Below are positions 44,134 through 52,399 of a stretch of DNA of 64,000 nt, piece by piece. The position numbers and the translations under genes are program-made. Source of the stretch: Pseudomonas sp. B21-015 (GTDB taxonomy: Bacteria > Pseudomonadota > Gammaproteobacteria > Pseudomonadales > Pseudomonadaceae); assembly GCF_024749285.1 (NCBI RefSeq), contig NZ_CP087196.1:4774001-4838000 (forward strand), written 5' to 3'. The notes beneath the pieces are model-generated. The model was not told where the DNA came from. It did no database searches and saw only the letters and a list, made by a program, of their open reading frames with translations. The stretch's first letter is position 1, and every line of letters begins with the position of its first letter.

Positions 44134-45027
44134 TTAAGCCTGATTGAGCTGTGCTTTGAGCAAATCACGGAAAGTCTGGATCAACGGTTCGCGGCTACGG
44201 CCACGGCGCACGATCATCGAAAACGGTGCCTGATAGCCAAACGTTGCCGGCAGCAGTACACGCAAATCCCCCTTGTCGGCCCAGGCCTGGGCGTAGTGCT
44301 CCGGCAGGTAACCGATGTAAGCGCCGGACAGCACCAGAATCAGTTGGGCCTCCATACTTTCCACGGTCGCCGCGCTGTGTTTGAAACCGTGGCGCGCCAG
44401 TTCGGCCTGGCTCCAATAGCCGCGACCGACCATGCGCTGTTGGGTGATGACTTGCTCGGGAATGCGCCGCTCGGTGAACAGTGGATGACGACTGCTGCAA
44501 TACAGCCAATGTTGCTCGCGGTACAGCGGCATGTAGACCAGACCGCTCATGCGCGTGGAAAAGGCACCGATGGCCAGGTCGAGACGGTTGTCCTGCACAC
44601 CGAGTTGCAGTTCGTAAGGGCTCATGACCGACAGATGCAAATGCACCGCCGGGTGTTCCTGGCTGTAGGCGCCGATGGCTTCGGCGAACGGCAAGGCCTT
44701 GTCGCTGACGGTGGAGTCGATCACCCCCAGGTTCAAAGTGCCGCGCAGCTCGCCTTTGAGGGCGGCGGCGTATTGTTCGAAACCTTCAAGTTCGGCCAAT
44801 AGACGCAGGGTTTCCTGATGAAACAGCTCACCCTTGCTGGTCAGGCTGAAACCACCGCGACCACGATGGCACAGCACCAGGCCGAGGGCCGCTTCGAGCT
44901 GGCTCATGTAAGTGCTGATGGCCGAAGTCGAGAGGTTGAGCTCGTGCTGGGCGTTGGCGAACCCCTGATGGCGGACCACGCTGACGAAGATGCGCAATAG
45001 TTTCAGGTCGGGTAAAGCGTTGGCCAT
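44134..45027 (-). CDS. gbuR: LysR-family regulator GbuR
   Basis: 297 residues from ATG 45027 (MANALPDLKLLRIFVSVVRH). N-terminal winged helix-turn-helix with FANAQHELNLSTSAISTYMSQLEAALG, then the LysR substrate-binding domain. It is divergent from gbuA, the arrangement of PA1422-PA1421 in P. aeruginosa, where GbuR induces guanidinobutyrase in response to 4-guanidinobutyrate. Only 4 bp separate it from the DTW-domain gene downstream, so the two may share a transcript. Assignment rests on synteny as much as on sequence. Confidence 0.82.
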   Translation of the reverse strand: MANALPDLKLLRIFVSVVRHQGFANAQHELNLSTSAISTYMSQLEAALGLVLCHRGRGGFSLTSKGELFHQETLRLLAELEGFEQYAAALKGELRGTLNLGVIDSTVSDKALPFAEAIGAYSQEHPAVHLHLSVMSPYELQLGVQDNRLDLAIGAFSTRMSGLVYMPLYREQHWLYCSSRHPLFTERRIPEQVITQQRMVGRGYWSQAELARHGFKHSAATVESMEAQLILVLSGAYIGYLPEHYAQAWADKGDLRVLLPATFGYQAPFSMIVRRGRSREPLIQTFRDLLKAQLNQA

Positions 45028-45046
45028 GGGCGACTCCAAGCACCTA

Positions 45047-45162
45047 GATCGTTCCCACGCTCTGCGTGGGAATGCAGCCCGTGACGCTCTGCGTCACATG
45101 CAGGAAACAGCTGGACGCGGAGCGTCCGTGGATGCATTCCCACGCAGAGCGTGGGAACGATC
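45047..45162. repeat. GATCGTTCCCAC-family palindromic repeat, copy 3 of 3
   Basis: Starts GATCGTTCCCACGCTCTGCG and ends GCGTGGGAACGATC. It occupies the gbuR/gbuA divergent region, which otherwise holds only an AT-rich stretch (about 45165-45337) presumably with both promoters. Confidence 0.85.
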
Positions 45163-45337
45163 ACGCGTAAGAGTCTATCGCTGCCCTCGCCATTAGTTTA
45201 GAAAAATCTGAACTAAGTATTTACCCGTAGCGATTCTTCCCGGCCACTGCATTTCGCAGAATCGGCCCACAGCGGTGCCCGTCTCTCCCCGAACGTGCAA
45301 CCGACATAAATAAAACAACGACGATGAGGCCTTACCC

Positions 45338-46288
45338 GTGGACAAGATTCTTCACCAACCACTGGGCGGCAACGAAATGCCGCGCTTCGGCGGCATCGCC
45401 ACCATGCTGCGACTCCCCCATATGCCATCCGCTGCCGGCCTGGACGCCGCCTTTATCGGCATCCCGCTGGACATCGGCACCTCCCTGCGCCCCGGCACCC
45501 GTTTCGGACCACGTGAAATCCGCGCTGAATCGGTGATGATCCGCCCGTACAACATGGCCACCGGCGCCGCGCCGTTCGATTCGTTGTCGGTTGCCGACAT
45601 CGGTGACGTGGCGATCAACACCTTCAACCTGCTGGACGCCGTGCGGATCATCGAAGAGGCCTACGACAATATCCTCGAACACGATGTGATCCCCCTGACC
45701 CTCGGCGGCGATCACACCATCACCCTGCCGATCCTGCGTGCCATCCATAAAAAGCACGGCAAGGTCGGCCTGGTGCACATCGACGCTCACGCCGATGTGA
45801 ACGATCACATGTTCGGCGAGAAGATCGCCCATGGCACCACCTTCCGTCGCGCGGTAGAAGAAGGTCTTCTGGATTGCGACCGTGTGGTGCAAATTGGCCT
45901 GCGCGCTCAGGGTTACACCGCCGATGACTTCAACTGGAGCCGCAATCAAGGCTTCCGTGTGGTTCAGGCCGAAGAATGCTGGCACAAATCCCTGGCGCCG
46001 CTGATGGCCGAAGTTCGCGAGAAAGTCGGCGGCGGTCCGGTGTACCTGAGTTTCGATATCGACGGTATCGACCCGGCTTGGGCACCCGGCACGGGCACCC
46101 CGGAAATCGGCGGTCTGACAACCATTCAGGCGATCGAAATCGTGCGCGGCTGCCAAGGCCTCGACCTGGTCGGCTGCGATTTGGTAGAGGTCTCGCCAGC
46201 GTACGACACCACCGGCAACACCTCGCTGCTGGGCGCCAACCTGCTGTACGAAATGCTCTGCGTACTGCCAGGCGTGGTCCATCGCTGA
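45338..46288 (+). CDS. gbuA: Guanidinobutyrase GbuA (ureohydrolase family)
   Basis: 316 residues carrying the binuclear-manganese ureohydrolase motifs: GGDHTI (about 127), VHIDAHADV (about 147) and SFDIDGIDPAWAPGTGTPE (about 236). Agmatinase, guanidinobutyrase and guanidinopropionase share this fold. The neighbours (LysR divergent, NTF2-like, NCS1 permease, symporter) match PA1418-PA1422, which points to 4-guanidinobutyrate hydrolysis to 4-aminobutyrate and urea in arginine catabolism. A related agmatinase activity cannot be excluded from sequence alone. GTG start at 45338; length typical. Confidence 0.88.
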   Translation: MDKILHQPLGGNEMPRFGGIATMLRLPHMPSAAGLDAAFIGIPLDIGTSLRPGTRFGPREIRAESVMIRPYNMATGAAPFDSLSVADIGDVAINTFNLLDAVRIIEEAYDNILEHDVIPLTLGGDHTITLPILRAIHKKHGKVGLVHIDAHADVNDHMFGEKIAHGTTFRRAVEEGLLDCDRVVQIGLRAQGYTADDFNWSRNQGFRVVQAEECWHKSLAPLMAEVREKVGGGPVYLSFDIDGIDPAWAPGTGTPEIGGLTTIQAIEIVRGCQGLDLVGCDLVEVSPAYDTTGNTSLLGANLLYEMLCVLPGVVHR

Positions 46289-46297
46289 GGATCGGTC

Positions 46298-46720
46298 ATG
46301 AACGAACGTGATCAGGTACTCAACGCCGCCGCCGAGCTGGTGTCGGCCTTTGCCCGTAACGATCGCGAAGCTTACTTCGGCGCATTCAGCGTTGATGCCA
46401 GCTTCGTGTTCTACACCCTCGAGCAGCCCCTGCTGTCGCGCGATGCCTATCAGGCGCTGTGGGACAGCTGGCGTGCCGAGGACGGCTTCGAGGTGCTGTC
46501 GTGCACTTCGAGCAACGCCTTCGTCAGCCTGCAGGGTGACGTGGCGATTTTCATCCATGACGTGGCCACCGAGCTGCGCATGCAAGGGGAGCAACACTTC
46601 AGCCAGGAACGCGAGACGATTGTTTTCAAGAAACAAGCGTCTGGCCAAGAACAACAAGGCCTATGGCTGGCCTGCCACGAACATTTATCCGCAATGCCGG
46701 AAGGGCTGCCACCCCCTTAG
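46298..46720 (+). CDS. NTF2/SnoaL-like small protein of the gbu cluster
   Basis: 140 residues with the cone-fold pattern of DUF4440/SnoaL-like proteins: NAAAELVSAFARNDREAYFGAFSVDASFVF, then alternating strands ending RETIVFKKQ and LACHEHLS. It begins 9 bp after gbuA, corresponding to PA1420, so it is very likely co-transcribed. Its role in guanidino-compound use is unknown; candidates are a ligand-binding accessory or a small enzyme. Confidence 0.85.
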   Translation: MNERDQVLNAAAELVSAFARNDREAYFGAFSVDASFVFYTLEQPLLSRDAYQALWDSWRAEDGFEVLSCTSSNAFVSLQGDVAIFIHDVATELRMQGEQHFSQERETIVFKKQASGQEQQGLWLACHEHLSAMPEGLPPP

Positions 46721-46774
46721 CCAAACAGGTGACGCTCACGCACGATGAGCGCGCCTTTATGATCGGAGCAGATC

Positions 46775-48286
46775 ATGAATAACAACAACAAAGACCAAAG
46801 CCTTACGCACATTGAAACCTATGGGGTCGAACAGATCCCGGACAACGAACGCACCGCAGGCCCGACGGACTTGTTCCGGATGATCTTCGGCGGTTCCAAC
46901 ACCTTCGCCACCGCCGTGCTCGGCAGTTTCCCGGTACTGTTCGGCCTGTCATTTCAGGCGGGCGTCTGGGCGATTGTGCTGGGTGTGTTGCTGGGCTCGC
47001 TGATCCTCGCACCGATGGGCCTGTTCGGCCCGATCAATGGCACCAACAACGCCGTGTCGTCCGGTGCGCACTTTGGTGTTCACGGGAGGATCGTTGGCTC
47101 ATTTCTGTCATTGCTGACCGCCATCGCTTTCTTCTCGCTCTCGGTGTGGAGCTCAGGCGATGCGTTGATTGGTGGCGCGAAACGCCTGATCGGCCTGCCG
47201 GAAACCGACCTGACTTTGGGTCTGGCCTACGGTCTGTTCGCGATCCTGGTGCTGACGGTGTGCATCTACGGCTTCCGCTTCCTGCTGTGGGTCAACAAGA
47301 TCGCCGTGTGGAGCGCCAGCCTGTTGTTCCTGCTGGGCATCTTCGCCTTCGCCGGTCCCTTCGATGTGAACTACGCCGGCAGCGTCAGCCTCGGTCAACC
47401 GGGTTTCTGGGCGGCCTTCATCGGCGCCGCGCTGGTGGCCATGAGCAACCCGATTTCCTTCGGCGCGTTCCTCGGCGACTGGTCGCGCTACATCCCGCGT
47501 GACACCTCCAAGCGCCGGATCATGGCCGCCGTGGTGATCTCGCAGATCGCGACGTTCATCCCGTTCCTGTTCGGCCTCGCCACCGCCACCATCGTGGCGA
47601 TCAAGGCACCGGACTACATCGCCGCCAACAACTACGTGGGCGGCCTGCTGGCGGTATCGCCGAGCTGGTTCTTCCTGCCGGTGTGCCTGATTGCGGTGAT
47701 CGGCGGCATGTCCACCGGCACCACGTCGCTGTATGGCACCGGGCTGGACATGTCCAGCGTGTTCCCACGGGTGCTGTCGCGGGTCAAGGCAACGCTGTTG
47801 ATCGGCGTGATGTCGATTGCCTTCATCTTCATCGGGCGCTTTGCGGCGAACCTGGTGCAGAGCGTGTCGACCTTCGCCGTGCTGATCATCACCTGCACCA
47901 CTCCGTGGATGGTGATCATGATCATCGGCCTGTTGGTACGTCGTGGCTTCTACTGCCCGGATGACCTGCAAGTGTTCACCCGTGGCGAAAAAGGTGGCCG
48001 TTACTGGTTCACCCACGGCTGGAACTGGCGCGGCCTGGGTGCCTGGATCCCGAGCGCGCTGGTGGGTTTGTGCTTCGTGAACCTGCCGGGGCAGTTTGTC
48101 GGGCCACTGGGGAATCTGGCAGGTGGTATCGACATCAGCCTGCCGGTGACCCTCGGTCTGGCCTCGGTGGTGTACCTGACATTGCTGAGCCTGTTCCCGG
48201 AACCAGCCGCGGTGTTCGGACCCAGCGATCCACGCAGCAAGGGCGCAAGCACCATGGCAAAACCTGAAATGCGTCAGCCAGCCTGA
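46775..48286 (+). CDS. NCS1-family permease of the gbu cluster
   Basis: 503 residues with about twelve membrane helices. The N-terminal THIETYGVEQIPDNERTAGPTDLFRMIFGG is typical of the cytosine/purine/allantoin (NCS1) family. It corresponds to PA1419 next to gbuA, so 4-guanidinobutyrate or a related guanidino compound is a plausible substrate; direct evidence is lacking. GGAGCAG precedes the ATG. It is followed by a REPIN before the next transporter gene. Confidence 0.87.
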   Translation: MNNNNKDQSLTHIETYGVEQIPDNERTAGPTDLFRMIFGGSNTFATAVLGSFPVLFGLSFQAGVWAIVLGVLLGSLILAPMGLFGPINGTNNAVSSGAHFGVHGRIVGSFLSLLTAIAFFSLSVWSSGDALIGGAKRLIGLPETDLTLGLAYGLFAILVLTVCIYGFRFLLWVNKIAVWSASLLFLLGIFAFAGPFDVNYAGSVSLGQPGFWAAFIGAALVAMSNPISFGAFLGDWSRYIPRDTSKRRIMAAVVISQIATFIPFLFGLATATIVAIKAPDYIAANNYVGGLLAVSPSWFFLPVCLIAVIGGMSTGTTSLYGTGLDMSSVFPRVLSRVKATLLIGVMSIAFIFIGRFAANLVQSVSTFAVLIITCTTPWMVIMIIGLLVRRGFYCPDDLQVFTRGEKGGRYWFTHGWNWRGLGAWIPSALVGLCFVNLPGQFVGPLGNLAGGIDISLPVTLGLASVVYLTLLSLFPEPAAVFGPSDPRSKGASTMAKPEMRQPA

Positions 48287-48298
48287 CACCGCCCCCCC

Positions 48299-48387
48299 TG
48301 TGGGAGCGAGCCTGCTCGCGATGACTGCGGCACATCCGACATCGATGTGACTGATAAATCGCTATCGCGAGCAGGCTCGCTCCCACA
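48299..48387. repeat. REPIN (GGAGCGAGCC type)
   Basis: TGTGGGAGCGAGCCTGCTCG facing GAGCAGGCTCGCTCCCACA, between the two transporter genes of the gbu cluster. Confidence 0.88.
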
Positions 48388-48450
48388 GAGACCTGGCCCA
48401 CAGAACCATCTTTGCTTCACCATAAAAAAGACAATCGGAGACACGCCATC

Positions 48451-49830
48451 ATGGCTTTGGATTTATTCGTCGTACTCATCTACGCCGCCGCGATGCTGAT
48501 ACTCGGCTACTACGGCATGCGCAAGGCCAAGACCAACGAAGACTTTTTGGTCGCCGGTCGTAACCTCGGCCCGAGCCTGTACATGGGCACCATGGCCGCG
48601 ACCGTTCTGGGTGGCGCGTCCACTGTTGGCACCGTGCGCCTGGGCTACGTTCATGGCATCTCCGGTTTCTGGCTCTGCGCGGCCCTCGGTTGCGGGATCG
48701 TGGCGCTGAACCTGTTCCTCGCCAAACCGCTGCTGAAGCTGAAAATCTACACCGTTACCCAGGTGCTGGAAAAACGCTACAACCCGATGGCCCGCTCGGC
48801 GAGCGCGGTGATCATGCTGGCGTATGCGCTGATGATCGGCGTGGTCTCGATCCTGGCCATTGGCACCGTGCTGCAAGTGCTGTTCGGCCTGCCGTTCTGG
48901 CTGTCGGTACTGCTCGGCGGTGGCGTGGTGGTGATCTATTCGGCGATCGGCGGCATGTGGTCCCTGACCCTGACCGACATCGTCCAGTTCATCATCAAGA
49001 CCGTCGGCCTGATGTTCATCCTGTTGCCAATCTGCCTGTACCGCGTCGGTGGTTGGGATGAGTTGGTGTTGAAACTGCCGGCATCCGCCTTCAGTTTCAC
49101 CACCATTGGCTGGGACACCATCGTCACCTACTTCATGATCTACTTCTTCGGGATCCTGATCGGCCAAGACATCTGGCAGCGTGTGTTCACCGTCAGGAGC
49201 GCCAAAGTGGCTCAGGTCGCCGGTACATTCGCAGGCTTCTACTGCATCCTTTACGGACTGGCCTGCGCCCTGATCGGCATGGCCGCTCATGTGCTGATCC
49301 CGGACCTGGACAACGTCAACAACGCCTTCGCCGCCATCGTCAAACTGTCCCTGCCGGACGGTATCCGTGGCCTGGTGATCGCCGCGGCCCTGGCGGCCAT
49401 GATGTCCACCGCCAGCGCCGGCCTGCTCGCCGCTGCCACCACCCTGACCGAGGACCTGCTGCCAAAAATGCGCGGCGGTAAACAGTCGAGCCTGGGCATC
49501 AACCGCCTGTTCACCCTGCTGACCGGCGTCGCCGTGCTGGGTATCGCGCTGGTGGTCAACGACGTGATCAGCGCCCTGACCCTGGCTTACAACCTGTTGG
49601 TGGGCGGCATGCTGATCCCGCTGATCGGTGCAATCTTCTGGAAACGTGCAACCACCGCCGGCGCTATCGCCAGCATGGGCCTGGGCTTTGCCACCGCGCT
49701 GCTGTTCATGATCAAGGACGGTATGGATTCCAACACCCCGATCTACTACAGCCTCGGCGTGGGCCTGGTGAGTTTCGTGCTGGTCAGCCTGCTGTCCCGT
49801 CGCCCGGCCGTGGTGACGAGCGCCGCCTAA
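48451..49830 (+). CDS. Sodium:solute symporter family protein of the gbu cluster
   Basis: 459 residues from ATG 48451 (MALDLFVVLIYAAAMLILGYYG), with about thirteen membrane helices and SSS-family features: FLVAGRNLG, ATVLGGASTVGTVRLGY and AAALAAMMSTASAGLLAAAT (sodium-binding region, about 318-337). It corresponds to PA1418. It gives the cluster two different transporters; urea/guanidino-compound uptake is plausible but unproven. A strong terminator follows. Confidence 0.88.
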   Translation: MALDLFVVLIYAAAMLILGYYGMRKAKTNEDFLVAGRNLGPSLYMGTMAATVLGGASTVGTVRLGYVHGISGFWLCAALGCGIVALNLFLAKPLLKLKIYTVTQVLEKRYNPMARSASAVIMLAYALMIGVVSILAIGTVLQVLFGLPFWLSVLLGGGVVVIYSAIGGMWSLTLTDIVQFIIKTVGLMFILLPICLYRVGGWDELVLKLPASAFSFTTIGWDTIVTYFMIYFFGILIGQDIWQRVFTVRSAKVAQVAGTFAGFYCILYGLACALIGMAAHVLIPDLDNVNNAFAAIVKLSLPDGIRGLVIAAALAAMMSTASAGLLAAATTLTEDLLPKMRGGKQSSLGINRLFTLLTGVAVLGIALVVNDVISALTLAYNLLVGGMLIPLIGAIFWKRATTAGAIASMGLGFATALLFMIKDGMDSNTPIYYSLGVGLVSFVLVSLLSRRPAVVTSAA

Positions 49831-49861
49831 GCTTAAACATGACGACTTGATGCTTTCTTCG

Positions 49862-49897
49862 ACGGGTGTGGCGTCGGTTGCCACACCCGTTTTTTTC
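49862..49897 (+). terminator. Intrinsic terminator of the gbu cluster
   Basis: Perfect 11-bp stem ACGGGTGTGGC/GCCACACCCGT with a 7-base loop and seven Ts, 31 bp after the symporter stop. Confidence 0.93.
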
Positions 49898-49915
49898 GTC
49901 TGGAGAAAATCGCTC

Positions 49916-50641
49916 ATGAAGATCGTCAGCCGCGATCAGTGGTTTGAGGTCAAACAGCTCAGCGACGGCATCCGCCTGATTCACGAGCCTTACATTCGGC
50001 CCTTTTACCGCTGCAACCTCTGGCACATTCAGGGCCGCGACAAGGACTTGCTGCTGGACAGCGGTTCCGGGCTGGTCAGCCTGCGCGAGCAATTGCCGTG
50101 GCTCACCGAACGGCCCTTGGTGGCGGTGGCCAGCCATTGCCATTTCGACCACATCGCCGGCCATCACGAATTCCCCGAACGGCTGGTGCACCCGGCCGAA
50201 GCACAGATCCTCGCCGAACCCGACGGCGACAACACCCTGAGCAAGCTTTTCGTCGGTGATGGCATGTTCGAGGCTCACCCCGACTGCCCGTTGTGCTACG
50301 CCGAATACCGGGTCAAAGCCGCACCGGCCACGGGTTTTATCGAAGAAGGCGACGTGCTCGATCTCGGTAATCGGGTCCTGCAAGTGCTGCACACGCCGGG
50401 CCATTCACCGGGCGGCATCAGCCTGTTTGAGGCGGCGACCGAAACCCTGTTCAGCGGCGACATCATCTACGACGGGCCGCTGATCGAAAACGCCTACCAC
50501 TCCAACCTCGACGACTACGCCCGCAGCCTGCAACGCTTGCGCGCGCTGCCGATCCGCACGGTGCACGGCGGGCATTTCGGGAGTTTTTCCGGGGAGTATT
50601 TACGCACGATGATTGACGAATGGCAGCGCCGGCACGCCTGA
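49916..50641 (+). CDS. Metallo-beta-lactamase-fold hydrolase
   Basis: 241 residues from ATG 49916, with TGGAG upstream. The zinc motif SHCHFDHIAGH (HxHxDH) is at about residues 76-86; the other ligands are likely in LHTPGHSPGG (about 161) and FSGDIIYDGP (about 180), plus a late His in VHGGHFGSF. This is the glyoxalase II-like subfamily. Substrate unknown. Only 53 bp precede the next small gene, so the two are probably co-transcribed. Confidence 0.88.
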   Translation: MKIVSRDQWFEVKQLSDGIRLIHEPYIRPFYRCNLWHIQGRDKDLLLDSGSGLVSLREQLPWLTERPLVAVASHCHFDHIAGHHEFPERLVHPAEAQILAEPDGDNTLSKLFVGDGMFEAHPDCPLCYAEYRVKAAPATGFIEEGDVLDLGNRVLQVLHTPGHSPGGISLFEAATETLFSGDIIYDGPLIENAYHSNLDDYARSLQRLRALPIRTVHGGHFGSFSGEYLRTMIDEWQRRHA

Positions 50642-50694
50642 AGCCTGCTGTACTCAGCATCAGGGACCTCATAACGCCCTCGAAGAAGGATCTC

Positions 50695-50946
50695 ATGACA
50701 AGAGCCGCCGTTCGTGCCGCCGTACATCACTTCATTCGCCGCCTGCTGGAAAATCAGGATGACTTCGACGACAACACCAACCTGGTGCAGTTGGGGTTGG
50801 ATAAAGAGGATATTGAAGAGCTGATCTTCCATCTGGAGGATCAGCTGGGATTGACGGCGTTTACCGCCGAAGAAGACCGGATGCTCAAGACTGCCAGGAC
50901 GGCAAATGATTTGACGCGGTTTTTGATTGAGATCGGGCGGTATTGA
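50695..50946 (+). CDS. Acyl-carrier-protein-like protein lacking the modified serine
   Basis: 83 residues from ATG 50695 (AAGAAGGA upstream). The helical pattern VQLGLDKEDIEELIFHLEDQLGL aligns with the helix-2 region of acyl carrier proteins, where DSL carries phosphopantetheine; here the serine position is K37, so the normal attachment is impossible. It could be a regulatory or partner-binding ACP relic. It follows the metallo-beta-lactamase-fold gene. Function unknown. Confidence 0.7.
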   Translation: MTRAAVRAAVHHFIRRLLENQDDFDDNTNLVQLGLDKEDIEELIFHLEDQLGLTAFTAEEDRMLKTARTANDLTRFLIEIGRY

Positions 50947-50986
50947 AACGGATTGCTAAATACATTCGATGGGCCGAATGAACCTC

Positions 50987-51117
50987 TGTGGCGAAGGAGC
51001 TTGCTCCCGCTCGATTGCGCAGCAATCGCAAGCTGCACTCGCGCTCAACCTGCCCCACCTGAGTGGCGATGAATGGGGCCGCTGCGCGCCCCAGCGGGAG
51101 CAAGCTCCCTCGCCACA
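50987..51117. repeat. REP pair (TGTGGCGAAGGAGC type)
   Basis: TGTGGCGAAGGAGCTTGCTC facing GAGCAAGCTCCCTCGCCACA, with a smaller internal palindrome (GATTGCGCAGCAATC). Confidence 0.8.
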
Positions 51118-51132
51118 GGTGATTTGCCAGAC

Positions 51133-51261
51133 TTACCGGCGGCGCTGCTGGCGGCGACGTTGTTCGTCGTCCGTGCGAATAGGCACGGGTTGCAGAGGCG
51201 GTTCAATCAAACCGAGTGCGACACCCAGGTCATGCAGCCAGTTTTGGATTTTCTCTTTCAT
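51133..51261 (-). CDS. PA1414-family small protein, 42 residues
   Basis: ATG 51261 follows AAGGGGGG. The protein MKEKIQNWLHDLGVALGLIE continues with PPLQPVPIRTDDEQRRRQQ and ends RRR. An amphipathic helix followed by a proline-rich linker and an Arg-rich tail is the pattern of the PA1414 family, conserved in Pseudomonas. As I recall, in P. aeruginosa this ORF lies in the low-oxygen-induced RNA SicX. Its closeness to genes matching PA1418-PA1422 supports orthology. Whether the RNA or the peptide is the functional product here is unknown. Confidence 0.7.
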   Translation of the reverse strand: MKEKIQNWLHDLGVALGLIEPPLQPVPIRTDDEQRRRQQRRR

Positions 51262-51376
51262 GATGCCCCCCTTCAGGGTCGTGCCGAGCGGCTGAAGTTC
51301 CGTAGCCCCTTCGCACTGATAATAGTCCTAAGTCCTACGCAATGCTCGCCCAAGATCGCAATGATCTGTTACTAAA

Positions 51377-51390
51377 TTGATCTAAATCCT
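51377..51390 (-). promoter_or_regulatory. Candidate ANR/FNR-type site upstream of the PA1414-family gene
   Basis: On the minus strand, AGGATTTAGATCAA matches 8 of the 10 fixed positions of the FNR-family consensus TTGAT-N4-ATCAA, about 115 bp upstream of the ATG. It would fit low-oxygen induction of the family. One half-site is poor and no convincing -10 follows, so this is tentative. Confidence 0.3.
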
Positions 51391-51401
51391 AGTACGCCCG
51401 T

Positions 51402-52295
51402 TCAAGCAAATGCCTGGGCCTGAATCGCTGCAGACGGATACACCGCCTGCTGCTGCTCGATCCATGCATTCAGGTTGGCCCCGACCATGCCTTTACGCCA
51501 CATCAGCCAGGTAGTGGCGCTGGCGAACGGCTCGACCAACGGGTGCACCGCCACGCTTTCGCGCCCCGGCAGGCTGGCGAGCATCGACTCCGACATCAGC
51601 GCCACGCCGGAGCCGGCAATCACACAAGCCAGCATTCCCGGATACGACTCGATCTCCATGGCCCGGCCCATGGCCGCATGGTCATGGGCGAACCAGGCTT
51701 CCAGACGCATCCGGTAGGAACAGCCCTGGCGAAACGTAAACACCGAACGCCCTTCGACATCCAGCGCACTACGCACCGGCGGATGATCGGCCTCGCTGAT
51801 CAGCACCAACCGTTCGTCGCACAACGGCACGCCGTCGAGCCCGGCCAGTTCCAGCGGGCCGTCCACCAGCGCCGCGTCGAGGCGCCCGGTGAGCAGGCCT
51901 TCGAGCAATTCGCCGCTGGGCCCCGATTGCACTTGCAGGTTCACCGCCGGGTAGCGGCGGTGATAACGCGCCAACAGCTCTGGCAAGTGAATCGCGGCGG
52001 TGCTGTACATGGTGCCAAGAACAAAATCCCCGGCCGGTTGCCCGCCCTGTACCGCCGCGTGGGCTTCGTCGTGCAAGGCGAACAGCTTGGCGGTGTAGTC
52101 CAGCAGGACTTTTCCCGCAGGTGACAACTGCAAACGCTGACGCTCGCGCACGAACAGTTCGACGCCAAGTTGCTCTTCAAGCTGTTTGAGCCGGGTCGAC
52201 AGGTTGGAGGGCACGCGATGCAGGCGTTCAGCGGCCCGGGTAATGGAGCCCTCTTGCGCCACCGCCTGGAAAATCCGCAATTGGCTGAATTCCAC
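51402..52295 (-). CDS. LysR-family transcriptional regulator
   Basis: 297 residues. GTG 52295 (MEFSQLRIFQAVAQEGSITR) is chosen because GGAG lies six bases upstream; the longer reading from 52307 needs a TTG start. Helix-turn-helix with SITRAAERLHRVPSNLSTRLKQLEEQLG, then the substrate-binding domain. It is divergent from an MFS transporter 104 bp away, which it probably regulates. Ligand unknown. Confidence 0.87.
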   Translation of the reverse strand: MEFSQLRIFQAVAQEGSITRAAERLHRVPSNLSTRLKQLEEQLGVELFVRERQRLQLSPAGKVLLDYTAKLFALHDEAHAAVQGGQPAGDFVLGTMYSTAAIHLPELLARYHRRYPAVNLQVQSGPSGELLEGLLTGRLDAALVDGPLELAGLDGVPLCDERLVLISEADHPPVRSALDVEGRSVFTFRQGCSYRMRLEAWFAHDHAAMGRAMEIESYPGMLACVIAGSGVALMSESMLASLPGRESVAVHPLVEPFASATTWLMWRKGMVGANLNAWIEQQQAVYPSAAIQAQAFA

Positions 52296-52399
52296 GTCAT
52301 TCTCCAAATCAGAACAAGTTTCTCACTATTATTCATTTTTAAAGAAAGTCAATCAGTCCTAGCCTGACGGTCATTGATCCTCGAAACGGAACTCAGACC

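Noticed and set aside
46803..49917. Antisense frames opposite the NCS1 and SSS transporter genes
   Set aside because: His/Gln/Asp-rich, no ribosome site, opposite clear membrane transporters.
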